Of a stretch of DNA of 64,000 bases, positions 1-8,303 are shown piece by piece. Numbering within the stretch: the stretch's first letter is position 1; each line of letters begins with the position of its first letter. The notes beneath the pieces are model-generated. The model was given only the letters and a program-made list of their open reading frames with translations. It did no database searches and had not been told where the DNA came from. Origin of the DNA: Pseudohalioglobus sediminis (GTDB lineage Bacteria; Pseudomonadota; Gammaproteobacteria; Pseudomonadales; Halieaceae); assembly GCF_008370495.1 (NCBI RefSeq), contig NZ_VTUX01000002.1, positions 496,001-560,000 of the forward strand, read 5' to 3'. The position numbers and the translations under genes were made by a program.

Positions 1-1773
1 GGTGGGCAGGTCTTCGCCGCGCTGTGCGACGAGCTCAGCGCGCAGGGACTCGGTAGCCGCCATGTCCACACTGCCATCACTGGCAATCACCACGCCATAA
101 CGGCGCGCGCCCTCCGCGGTTACCAGCTTGCGTTCCACGTCGGCGCGCACCAGCTCGGGGTCGCGAGCGTAGGGGTCGCCCCAACCGCCGCCACCCCAGG
201 TATTGAAGTACAGCAGGTCACCGGTCTTTACCTTGATACCCTCGACCTTGGCCGGCAGCCACTCCTCGGAGCCGTCGACGCGCACCAGACGCTTGGTTGA
301 GCGCATGCCGGTCTCACCGCCGAGCACACCCCAGGGGTAGGTCAGCCAGCGCTCGTCGTGTATACCGATCTCGCCGTCACAGAGGAAACGGTAGGCTACC
401 GAGAGGCCGTTTCCGCCGCGGTGCAGGCCGGCGCCGCCGGAATCGGGAATGGTCTCATAACGCTCGATACGCAATGGAAAATAGGACTCGATAAATTCAT
501 TGGGCACGTTGGTAAAGCCCGGCCACAGCGAGTGACCATCGGGCCCATCGCCCACCGGACGCCCGGGGATACCACCAAAGCCGATCTGGAACAGCTGGAA
601 CCACTCACCCTGCTGGTCATAACCGGAATAGAACAGGTGCGGTGAATCCGAAAAGCCTGCCGCATTGAGCATTTGTTCCGGTGCTCCCATACCCAGGAGC
701 GCACCGAGCACGTCGAAGATCCGCCCCAGGGCGTGGGTCCGCCCCGACAGGGCGGCGGGAAAGTTGGGTTTCAGCAGCGTGCCCGCGGGAATGCGCACAT
801 CCACCAGGTCATAGAAACCGTCATTGAAGACGATCTGCGGGTCCACCACGTTGATGGTGAAGGAGCCGAAGAACATCTTGAACATATCTTCGTTGAGGAA
901 AAAGTTAACCGAACTCTGGGCCTGCGGATCGGTGCCTTCAAAATCAAAAATGGCCTTGTCGCCCTCGCGCCACATCTTGCAGGCGATCTTGTAGGGGCCC
1001 ATACCCATGCCATCGTCGCAGATATAATCTTCGAAGTAGCGCGGCTCTTCCGGCACCACCATGTTGATGATGGCCGTCATCGCGGCCTTGTTGCGGTCCA
1101 GCATGATGCCCATTGTGGTGTGCAGCACATCATCGGAAAAGCGCTCGGTAAGCTCAAGCACCCGCCTGGCGGCGGTATTACACGCGGCCACCAGCGCATT
1201 CAGGTCGAAGCGGTTCCATTGCTGGGTACGCACGTTGTGCAGTATCAGTTCCAACACATCGGCTTGCAGTTCACCCTTCTTGTACAGCTTGATCGGCGGG
1301 ATACGGATACCTTCCTGGTAGATCGTGGTCGCTTCGATGGGAATGGAACCCGGCACCATGCCGCCGTTGTCTGACATGTGGCCGAACATGGCCGTCCAGG
1401 CAATATGGCGGCCGTTCTTGAATACGGGTTTCAGCACCAGCCAGTCCGGCAGGTGCGAAACCGCTGCGTTACACATATAGGGATCGTTGGTGAGAATCAT
1501 GTCACCCTCTTCGATCTCGCCGTCGAACACTTCCAGGAAGGGCCCGATGAAGGAGCCGAACTGACCCACGACCATCTTGCCCTCGACGTTGGCGATCATC
1601 GGGAAACAGTCGCCCTGCTCGCGAATACCCGGCGACATGGCGGTGCGAAACAGCACCGCGTCCATTTCCTCGCGCGCATTGCGCAGGGCGTTCTCGATGA
1701 TGTCGACGGTCACGCCCTCCACCGCAACGGTTTGCAGGGGCTGGTCATTGGTTTGCAGAATGGTTGCTGGCAT
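1..1773 (-). CDS. Hydantoinase B/oxoprolinase family protein (HyuB), 3' end cut by window
   Basis: Beta subunit of the hydantoinase/oxoprolinase/acetophenone-carboxylase superfamily, which works with HyuA in ATP-dependent opening of cyclic amides or ATP-dependent carboxylation. The frame reads 591 codons from ATG without a stop to the left edge, so it is nearly complete for a family of about 520-650 residues. Family landmarks near the N-terminus are visible: FRTAMSPGIREQGD, VGQFGSFIGPF and the NDPYMCNAAVSHLPDW stretch. The ATG has an AGGGGA site about 7 nt upstream that overlaps the hyuA stop, so translation is probably coupled. The true substrate (hydantoin, lactam, oxoproline or ketone) cannot be told from sequence. 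Confidence 0.9.
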   Translation of the reverse strand, partial: MPATILQTNDQPLQTVAVEGVTVDIIENALRNAREEMDAVLFRTAMSPGIREQGDCFPMIANVEGKMVVGQFGSFIGPFLEVFDGEIEEGDMILTNDPYMCNAAVSHLPDWLVLKPVFKNGRHIAWTAMFGHMSDNGGMVPGSIPIEATTIYQEGIRIPPIKLYKKGELQADVLELILHNVRTQQWNRFDLNALVAACNTAARRVLELTERFSDDVLHTTMGIMLDRNKAAMTAIINMVVPEEPRYFEDYICDDGMGMGPYKIACKMWREGDKAIFDFEGTDPQAQSSVNFFLNEDMFKMFFGSFTINVVDPQIVFNDGFYDLVDVRIPAGTLLKPNFPAALSGRTHALGRIFDVLGALLGMGAPEQMLNAAGFSDSPHLFYSGYDQQGEWFQLFQIGFGGIPGRPVGDGPDGHSLWPGFTNVPNEFIESYFPLRIERYETIPDSGGAGLHRGGNGLSVAYRFLCDGEIGIHDERWLTYPWGVLGGETGMRSTKRLVRVDGSEEWLPAKVEGIKVKTGDLLYFNTWGGGGWGDPYARDPELVRADVERKLVTAEGARRYGVVIASDGSVDMAATESLRAELVAQRGEDLPT

Positions 1774-1784
1774 TGTCGTATCCC

Positions 1785-3845
1785 CTAAGCTGCCGGTTCG
1801 ATGAGCAGGTTGCCCACGGCGTCCACACGGGCGCGGTGGCCCGGCAGGACCACGGTGGTTGAGTCCATCTCGCTGACGATAGCCGGCCCCGGCACCTCCA
1901 GCCCCTCGTGCAGTTTGTTGCGATCGTAGATGATCGCGTCGTGGTAGCTGCCCTCGTAATAAAAACGGGTGTCGTGCAACTTGCAGTCGTCCAGCGATGT
2001 CCCGGCCTGGCCCATCGTCAGCTCGGCAAGGGCCCTGGCCCTGGCCTTGACCACTGCACGAATCATGAGGATTTCGTGGCCGTCGCCCAGCTTGAAGGTG
2101 AACAACTGCTCATGCTCGGCGTCGAACTCGTCGGTCAATCGGGCAATGCCGCGCTCGCGCAGTTCATCCTCGGTGAATTCCACCGTGATCTGGAAAGCCT
2201 GCCCGGCATAACGCAGGTCGGCCTGGAAGGTAACCTCGTGCTCGTCAGTGGCGATGCCATCTGCCACCAGCGACTCACCGGCGCGGCTCTGCAGCTCCAG
2301 CAGGTCCTGCAGCAACTGCTCGGTGGATATGTCTTCGGCCATGGTGATATAGGTGCGGGTGGCCTCGTCGCGGACCTGGGTGGTGGCATCCCCGTAGGCG
2401 CACAGCACCCCCGGACCCGGCGGCACAATCACCGGCCAGGCATCGGTGAGGATACCCAGGGCATTGGCGTGCAGCGGGCCGGCGCCACCGAATCCCACCA
2501 GGGCGAAATCCCGTGGGTCGTAGCCCTGCTCCACCGAGACCAGCCGCAAGGCCCCGAACATGGCCTCGTTGACCACCTTGATAATGCCCTCGGCGGCGTC
2601 TTCCAGCTCGATGCCCATGGCGTCGGCGGTTTTCTGCACCGCCGCGACGGCAGCATCGCGGTTGATCTCCATTGCCCCGCCCAGTTGCACGTCGGACGGC
2701 AGGTAGCCCAGCACCACGTTGGCGTCACAGACCGTGGGTTCTTCGCCACCCTTCATGTAGCAGGCCGGTCCAGGCACGGCGCCGGCAGACTCGGGCCCGA
2801 CCCGCAGTGCGCGTGTAAGCTCCGGCACGAAGGCGATGGAACCGCCACCGGCGCCGACAGTGCGCACATCCACGGAAGGCGCACGCACCTTGACATCACC
2901 CACGAAGGTTTCCCGGCGCACCCGCGCGCGGCCGTTCTGGATCAAGGCCACGTCAGTAGACGTACCGCCCATGTCGAAGGTGAGAATGTCATTGAAGCCC
3001 GCGCGACTGCAGAAATACATAGCTCCGGCAACCCCGCCTGCAGGGCCTGACATCAGCAAGTTCACGGGCGAGTCGGAAGCAGCGCGGCCGGAGGCGAGCC
3101 CACCGTCGGAGCGCAGTATGGATAACTGGGTCTCGGGGCCAAGCTGCTCTGCGAGGGATTGCTGCAGGTTGTGCACATACTTCGCCACTTCCGGGCGCAC
3201 GTAGGAATTCACCACCGTGGTCTCGGTGCGCTCATACTCCTGCATTTCCGGGACCACATCACTGGAAATGGAGATGGGCACCTCGCCGAATATCTCGCCG
3301 GCGATCCGGGCGGCGCGACGTTCGTGTTCGCCATTGATATAGGCGTTGATGAAGCAGATGGTCAGCGCTTCGATACCACCCCGGGCGCGCAGGCTCTCGA
3401 GGTCGGCGCGCAGCTGTTGTTCGTCGAGCTCGGTCACCACCTTGCCATCGGCGCCGATACGTTCCGAGGCGCCTATGGTCAGTTCCAGCGGCGCCAGCAG
3501 CGGCTTCTTGACGAACGACACCCAGCCGCCGAGGCCGCCGGGACAGAAGGAGCGCGCTACCTGCAGGGTGTGCTCATACCCCGCCGTAGTCACCAGGCCG
3601 ACGCGTGCGCCACGCCCGGTGAGCACCGCATTGGTAGCGACCGTGGTGCCGTGCATGACCCGATGCACCTGCGCCGGGTTGATGCCGGATTCGTCGCAGA
3701 TGCGGGCGATACCGTTCAGCACGCCGATGGAGGAATCCTCAGGGGTAGAGGGCACCTTGGCCGTGTGGGTTGTACCGGATTCCTCGTTGATCAGCAGGAG
3801 GTCGGTAAAAGTACCGCCTACGTCCACGCCCAGCCTGTAACTCAT
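1785..3845 (-). CDS. Hydantoinase A/oxoprolinase family protein (HyuA)
   Basis: ATP-using alpha subunit of 686 residues with the ASKHA fold. The first phosphate motif DVGGTFTD is at residues 8-15 and a second, FDMGGTSTD, lies near residue 290. Both are typical of N-methylhydantoinase, 5-oxoprolinase and acetophenone carboxylase subunits, which phosphorylate the substrate or its intermediate. It sits 11 nt upstream of hyuB and 63 nt downstream of an HMG-CoA-lyase-family gene, which suggests one operon. Length and both nucleotide motifs are intact, so it should be active. The lyase, CoA-transferases and cupin nearby argue for a catabolic role beyond simple hydantoin hydrolysis, but the substrate is unknown. 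Confidence 0.92.
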   Translation of the reverse strand: MSYRLGVDVGGTFTDLLLINEESGTTHTAKVPSTPEDSSIGVLNGIARICDESGINPAQVHRVMHGTTVATNAVLTGRGARVGLVTTAGYEHTLQVARSFCPGGLGGWVSFVKKPLLAPLELTIGASERIGADGKVVTELDEQQLRADLESLRARGGIEALTICFINAYINGEHERRAARIAGEIFGEVPISISSDVVPEMQEYERTETTVVNSYVRPEVAKYVHNLQQSLAEQLGPETQLSILRSDGGLASGRAASDSPVNLLMSGPAGGVAGAMYFCSRAGFNDILTFDMGGTSTDVALIQNGRARVRRETFVGDVKVRAPSVDVRTVGAGGGSIAFVPELTRALRVGPESAGAVPGPACYMKGGEEPTVCDANVVLGYLPSDVQLGGAMEINRDAAVAAVQKTADAMGIELEDAAEGIIKVVNEAMFGALRLVSVEQGYDPRDFALVGFGGAGPLHANALGILTDAWPVIVPPGPGVLCAYGDATTQVRDEATRTYITMAEDISTEQLLQDLLELQSRAGESLVADGIATDEHEVTFQADLRYAGQAFQITVEFTEDELRERGIARLTDEFDAEHEQLFTFKLGDGHEILMIRAVVKARARALAELTMGQAGTSLDDCKLHDTRFYYEGSYHDAIIYDRNKLHEGLEVPGPAIVSEMDSTTVVLPGHRARVDAVGNLLIEPAA

Positions 3846-3908
3846 TATTCTCTCCCGTCTGTGGCGTTCTCATACCCGCGCCGCAAAAGGCACGGAGCGA
3901 GGCGCCAG

Positions 3909-4820
3909 TTATAGTTCTTGCTGTTTCGCCAACCAGGGGCCCAGCCAGGCTTTGGCGCGACCTCCGGGCGCCGTGCCCGTCAGGTTTTCCGCCAGGTCCG
4001 AGGCACGCAGCAGCGCATCGAGATCGATCCCGGTGTGCACGCCCATCTGCTCCAGCATCATTATCACGTCTTCACTGGCCACATTGCCACTGGCACCGGG
4101 CGCGAAGGGGCAGCCGCCGAGCCCGCCTATGGAACCGTCAAAGTGATAGATACCCGATTCCAGCGCGGCGAACACGTTGGCCACGCCCATGGCGCGTGTG
4201 TCATGGAAATGGCAGCCGATCTGCGCGGCGCCATGCGCCTCGACCAGTTCACGGGTCAAGGCACGCACCTGCAGCGGATTGGCCGCCCCGATGGTATCGG
4301 CAAGCACCAGTTGCCGGATACCGGAATCGATGAACCGGGCAACGATATCGCGCACGATGCCCGGGTCGGTGGGGCCGTCAAAGGGACAGCAGAACGCCGT
4401 AGCGATGGCGGCAACCACCTCGATGCCATCATTCGCGGCCATGTCGAGAATGTCGCGCGTGGCCTGCTCCGCCTCGGCGATACTCATATTGACATTCTTC
4501 TGCGCCATGCCTTCGCTGGCATAAAGCACCATATTGACCGTCTTCACGCCCGCGTCCCGGGCCAGTTCATAGCCCTTGCGGTTGGGTATCAGCGCACTGT
4601 AGTGCACACCGTCATCCCCAGGCAGGCGCGCAACCAGTTCCCCGGTGCCCGCCATTGCCGGTACCGCTTTCGGGGACACGAAGCTACCCACTTCGATATG
4701 GCTTACCCCCGCCGCAGCGACAGCGGCAATGAGCGATAGTCGCTCATCCACCGAGAGGATACGCGGCTGATTCTGCAAACCGTCACGGGGACCTACATCT
4801 GTAAAAACAACTTTATCCAT
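3909..4820 (-). CDS. Hydroxymethylglutaryl-CoA lyase family enzyme
   Basis: A 303-residue TIM-barrel acyl-CoA lyase of the DRE-TIM family, which cleaves a 3-hydroxyacyl-CoA such as HMG-CoA to acetyl-CoA and a keto acid. The N-terminal DVGPRDGLQN motif carries the catalytic acid and metal ligands. HFHDT around residues 204-208 gives the metal-binding histidines. The active-site cysteine loop GGLGGCPFAPGASGN is present with Cys237. All hallmark residues are intact. It lies between the cupin gene (8 nt upstream) and hyuA, not with leucine-degradation genes, so it may act on a related 3-hydroxy-dicarboxyl-CoA made by the neighbouring CoA-transferases. Confidence 0.9.
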   Translation of the reverse strand: MDKVVFTDVGPRDGLQNQPRILSVDERLSLIAAVAAAGVSHIEVGSFVSPKAVPAMAGTGELVARLPGDDGVHYSALIPNRKGYELARDAGVKTVNMVLYASEGMAQKNVNMSIAEAEQATRDILDMAANDGIEVVAAIATAFCCPFDGPTDPGIVRDIVARFIDSGIRQLVLADTIGAANPLQVRALTRELVEAHGAAQIGCHFHDTRAMGVANVFAALESGIYHFDGSIGGLGGCPFAPGASGNVASEDVIMMLEQMGVHTGIDLDALLRASDLAENLTGTAPGGRAKAWLGPWLAKQQEL

Positions 4821-4828
4821 AATCTGTC

Positions 4829-5863
4829 TTAGTGGTGGTGATGGTGATCATTGCCATCGCCGTGATGGTGGTGATGGTGCTCGCTGTGCTCGTCGTGATG
4901 GTGGTGCCCATGCCAGTGGTCGTGGGTTTTACCATCGCTCTTGTACCGGGCAATGTCGTGCCCCTCCTCATCACCCCGGCGCACCATGGTCTGCTCGAAG
5001 TCCTCAGGACCGTGGGGATGGTTGTGATCCTTACTGAAGGCCCATTTGTACAGCAGCGGGTCGCGCTGGTAAATACGCGCCTCGGAGCGGTTGGCGTTGG
5101 CCACTGGTGTCGACCACGGGTTGTAGTGGAAGTGGTTGAACAATTTGGAATCGGTACGTCCCAGGGCGATGCAGCCGTACTCGGAGGCGAAGGCGCCGTG
5201 ATTGATATAGGCGGGGCGCCAGAAGTAGCCGCCGGTTGGAACGTCGCCGAACTGCATCATCCAGGACGTGCCCCAGAGGTGATAGCCCTCTTCCGCGCAA
5301 TCGTGATAGGAGATGTTGTCCTGGTAAAAATTGGGTGTCATGCAGTACAGGAACGTCATCGCGTGGGAGATCGGGTTGTAATTCAACAGCTTGATCATGC
5401 AACCGGCGGCCACTGAAGGCTTGGTGACGTTACCCGGGGCCCAGGCGAGGTCCATGAACGAGTCCACATCGTGATACAAGTCGACCTGGCCCAGCGGATG
5501 GTGCTCGGTGGATTCCTCATGACTGGGAGCGCCGGTGTTATACATGACCAGCGCCAGGCAGCCCTGCTCCGAGGTCATCTCGGGCATGGCATAGCCGGCG
5601 GGCACGTAGCAATACTGGCCTTTGCGCCAGACCTTGTCGCCAACTTTCATCTCACCTTCGATGATGATCATCTCCCACTCAGACCAGGAGAAGCCGGGAG
5701 TGCGCCGGTATCCCGCGTCGAACTGGCAGGTCATGGAACAGGCGCCGGAGTCGCCATCCAGGCTGAGCATCTTGTAGCGCATACCCCCGGCCAGGTTTGG
5801 CAGCATCAGTTTCTTGAAAGCCTCGTCGCGGTCGCAAAATGGTTCAATATGTGGGCGTGCCAT
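4829..5863 (-). CDS. Bicupin-like protein with histidine-rich C-terminal tail
   Basis: A 344-residue protein whose N-terminal part reads as a cupin (conserved-barrel signature WEMIIIEGEMKVGDKVW, then GQYCYVPAGY). A second barrel-like half around residues 150-260 contains GYHLWG and HGAFASEYG. The last 32 residues contain 19 histidines mixed with Asp, Gly and Glu, resembling the metal-storage tails of HypB, UreE or CooJ. An AGGAGA ribosome site lies 7 nt before the ATG. Cupins commonly bind Fe, Mn or Ni, and the tail suggests metal buffering or delivery. The reaction is unknown; dioxygenase, isomerase or lyase are all possible. A His-loop metal permease is encoded four genes upstream in the same cluster. 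Confidence 0.8.
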   Translation of the reverse strand: MARPHIEPFCDRDEAFKKLMLPNLAGGMRYKMLSLDGDSGACSMTCQFDAGYRRTPGFSWSEWEMIIIEGEMKVGDKVWRKGQYCYVPAGYAMPEMTSEQGCLALVMYNTGAPSHEESTEHHPLGQVDLYHDVDSFMDLAWAPGNVTKPSVAAGCMIKLLNYNPISHAMTFLYCMTPNFYQDNISYHDCAEEGYHLWGTSWMMQFGDVPTGGYFWRPAYINHGAFASEYGCIALGRTDSKLFNHFHYNPWSTPVANANRSEARIYQRDPLLYKWAFSKDHNHPHGPEDFEQTMVRRGDEEGHDIARYKSDGKTHDHWHGHHHHDEHSEHHHHHHGDGNDHHHHH

Positions 5864-5883
5864 GTCGTCTCTCCTTATTATTG

Positions 5884-6195
5884 TCAGTCGCGATCTTTCA
5901 GGGCCGGATCGCTGTCCACGCCGTGCTCCCAGACGACCCGATCCTCACAACCCTCCGGCTTCACCGGCAGTTGGCCAGGTTGCAGCTTGATTTTGTCGTC
6001 CCCATCCATATTGAAACCCATGGTGGTGATCCGGTCGAAAAACTCCTGGTACCAGAGCTCGCGCTGCCCCGCGAGGTCTTCCATCTCCCGTTCAATCCTG
6101 GCGAAGCGCACTTCCTGCGCCGCGATCTCTTCCTTGATCCATGCCTTTACCTCTTCCGGCACGTCGTGCTCGATATACTTGTTCAGGAACGTCAT
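5884..6195 (-). CDS. Unrecognised 103-residue protein
   Basis: I do not recognise a family. The start was chosen at the ATG preceded by GGAGG about 7 nt upstream; a longer frame reaches 6255 but would overlap the CoA-transferase stop region. The product is acidic, soluble and rich in charged helix. Residues about 14-48 look like an amphipathic or short coiled-coil helix (EEVKAWIKEEI through QRELWYQEFF), and the C-terminal third is low in structure, with Pro, Gly and Asp. No signal peptide or membrane segment is seen. It sits 20 nt upstream of the cupin gene and 25 nt downstream of a CoA-transferase gene, so it is probably co-transcribed and may be a small subunit or partner of one of them. 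Confidence 0.75.
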   Translation of the reverse strand: MTFLNKYIEHDVPEEVKAWIKEEIAAQEVRFARIEREMEDLAGQRELWYQEFFDRITTMGFNMDGDDKIKLQPGQLPVKPEGCEDRVVWEHGVDSDPALKDRD

Positions 6196-6220
6196 TGCGT
6201 AGCCTCCACAGCTCGTCTGG

Positions 6221-7426
6221 TTATACTTTTTCCAGCATGGCCGCTCCGTCAGCAACCAGGCTGTCGATGTCTTCCTGTGCGTAACCAGCTTCGGCCAGCA
6301 CCTCTGCGGTGTTTTCTCCCAGGCGCGGCGCGTGTCGACGTATCGTAGGTTGTGTACGCGACATATTCATCGGTGGACTGCTCAGGCGCAGCTGTCCTTC
6401 CGTCGGATGCGCCATCTGCTGCCAGAAACCGGTTGCCACCAGGTGCGGGTCATCGATGAGGTCATCCAGCGAGTTCACCACCATGGTGGGCACCTTGGTA
6501 TCGCCCAGCAGGTCAAGCCACTCCTGCCGGCTGCGCCCGGCAATGATCTCGCCAGTCACGCGATAGGATTCGTTGATATTTTTCAGGCGCGTCGCCATGT
6601 CGATAAAACGCGCGTCGGTGGCCAGTTCCGGGCGCCCGGCCAGCTCGCAGAAGGTGAGCCAGTGATTGTCCCAGTAGGGCAACACCGCGAGGTACTTGCC
6701 ATCCTTACAGCGATAGGGTTTGCGGTGCTCAGCCATCAGGCGCACATAACCCGCCTCGCCCAGGGGCGGTTCGAAGCTCTGGCCCCAGAGGTGCTCGGTC
6801 ATCACGAAGCTGACCATGGATTCGTACATCGGCACTTCGATCTCCTGCCCCTCGCCAGTGCGCAGCTTGTAGAACAACGCCGCCAGCACCGATTGCACCA
6901 CGAACATGGCGGTGGTCTTGTCCGCGATAATAGTGGGCATGTAGCGGGGTTCACCCAGCACCTTCTCCGCCAGCGCAGCGGCACCACTGGCGGCCTGAAT
7001 CGAATCGTCCAGCGCACCCTTGTCGCCATAGGGCCCGCGCTTGCTGTAACCGTAAGTGGCGCAATAGATAATCTCGGGATTGACGGTTCTGACCGCGTCG
7101 TAATCCAGGCCCAGCCGCGCCATCGCCTGCGGGCGGAAGTTGTGCACCACCACATCGGCGCTGCTGATGATGTCCAGCGCGGCCTGCCTGCCCCGCGGCG
7201 ACTTCAGGTCCAGCGCCACCGAGCGCTTGTTGCGGTTGCAGCCGAGGTACATGGAGCACATGTCGCTGTGATTGCGATGCGGACCGAGGTGGCGGTTGGT
7301 GTCACCGCCGGGGGGCTCGATCTTGATCACATCCGCCCCCAGGTCGCCGAGCATCTGGCAGGCATAGGGTCCCAGCACCACGCTGGTCATTTCCACGATA
7401 CGAATGCCTTCCAGTGGCGCGGTCAT
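6221..7426 (-). CDS. CaiB/BaiF CoA-transferase family protein (first of two)
   Basis: A 401-residue class III CoA-transferase, a family that moves CoA between acids through an aspartyl-CoA anhydride. The N-terminal block VEMTSVVLGPYACQMLGDLGAD, the KIEPPGGDTNR segment and LDLKSPRGR are typical. The catalytic aspartate is Asp169, in the IIADKTTAM motif. The start overlaps the stop of the upstream amidohydrolase gene as ATGA, which indicates translational coupling. Together with the lyase further down it could activate and then cleave a branched hydroxy acid. Substrate specificity cannot be read from sequence in this family; an alpha-methylacyl-CoA racemase-like role is the main alternative. 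Confidence 0.9.
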   Translation of the reverse strand: MTAPLEGIRIVEMTSVVLGPYACQMLGDLGADVIKIEPPGGDTNRHLGPHRNHSDMCSMYLGCNRNKRSVALDLKSPRGRQAALDIISSADVVVHNFRPQAMARLGLDYDAVRTVNPEIIYCATYGYSKRGPYGDKGALDDSIQAASGAAALAEKVLGEPRYMPTIIADKTTAMFVVQSVLAALFYKLRTGEGQEIEVPMYESMVSFVMTEHLWGQSFEPPLGEAGYVRLMAEHRKPYRCKDGKYLAVLPYWDNHWLTFCELAGRPELATDARFIDMATRLKNINESYRVTGEIIAGRSRQEWLDLLGDTKVPTMVVNSLDDLIDDPHLVATGFWQQMAHPTEGQLRLSSPPMNMSRTQPTIRRHAPRLGENTAEVLAEAGYAQEDIDSLVADGAAMLEKV

Positions 7427-8295
7427 CGGATGGCGCCCTCGAGCCCGTAGATGCGAATGACGTTGTCGCGCATGAACTTGCGACGCACCTCTGGCTTGAG
7501 GCCGAGATCATCAATCTCCTGCACGGTGCGCTCGAAACGTAACACCGGGAAATCGGTGCCGAAGATCACCTTGTCCTGTCCATAAGAATTGATAAAGCGC
7601 ACCACGCTCTCCGGCCAGTACCTGGGGCTGTGTGCATCGGTGGCGATGTACACGTTGTCGTGTTTCCACGCCATGGCGATCATTTCATCGTGCCAGGGAA
7701 TACCCACGTGCGAACCGATCAACTTCAGCTCCGGCAGGTCGCAGGCGATGTCGTCCAGGTAAATCGGGCGACCGACGCTGCGACAGCGTTGCTCCTTTGA
7801 ATACAGCAAAGACTGGCCCACCTGCATCTGTACCGGGATATCGAGTTCAATGCACTTGGCGTAGAAGGGATAGTACTTGGCGTGGTTCGCCGGCAACTCG
7901 TACCAGTGCGGGTACAGATGCGCGCCGATAAAGCCCATGTTGCGCACGGCATCTTCCAGCGCGCGTACGCCGTCCATGCCCTGGTACGGGTCGATTCCGA
8001 CGAGGCCGAAGAAGCGATCGGGGTAGCTCGCCACAGCCCTGGCTACCACCTCCGGCGGCATATGGTAACTGCCGGGCAGGCCGGGGCGACCGGACTTGGC
8101 TGCGACCAGGAAGGCATATTCGATATCGGCACTGTCCATGCCCTCGAGCATCTGCTCCAGGCTGATGCCGGCACTGTCATGCTTACCCTTGACCTTGCCC
8201 ACGAAAAACTCATCGGTCCAGCCGGGACGGTGCGACAGTGCCTCCTCGGTCCAGATATTGACGACGGCGTCGATTGCCTTGTAGTCGACTGGCAT
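7423..8295 (-). CDS. Amidohydrolase-2 family protein with degenerate metal site
   Basis: A 290-residue TIM-barrel protein of the amidohydrolase-2 (ACMSD-like) family, whose members hydrolyse or non-oxidatively decarboxylate organic acids. The start was set at the ATG with AGGGAAG just upstream, giving MPVDYKAIDAV; a longer frame reaches 8337 but overlaps the next gene. Ligands normally found in the family are partly missing. The HxH pair after strand 1 is V11/N13, and the strand-5 histidine appears as Gln158 (VQMQVG). His196 (GSHVG) and Asp248 (GTDFP) remain. The protein may therefore bind metal differently or not at all. It overlaps the downstream CoA-transferase start by four bases. Confidence 0.85.
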   Translation of the reverse strand: MPVDYKAIDAVVNIWTEEALSHRPGWTDEFFVGKVKGKHDSAGISLEQMLEGMDSADIEYAFLVAAKSGRPGLPGSYHMPPEVVARAVASYPDRFFGLVGIDPYQGMDGVRALEDAVRNMGFIGAHLYPHWYELPANHAKYYPFYAKCIELDIPVQMQVGQSLLYSKEQRCRSVGRPIYLDDIACDLPELKLIGSHVGIPWHDEMIAMAWKHDNVYIATDAHSPRYWPESVVRFINSYGQDKVIFGTDFPVLRFERTVQEIDDLGLKPEVRRKFMRDNVIRIYGLEGAIR

Positions 8296-8303
8296 ATACT
8301 TCC

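Noticed and set aside
1908-3050. A 380-codon plus-strand frame opposite hyuA
   Set aside because: Same reasoning: hyuA has both ATP-site motifs, and the antisense frame has none.
4832-5416. Plus-strand Val/Met-rich hydrophobic frame opposite the cupin
   Set aside because: It is the reverse complement of the His/Asp codon tail, which naturally reads as Val, Met and Ile, and has no gene features.
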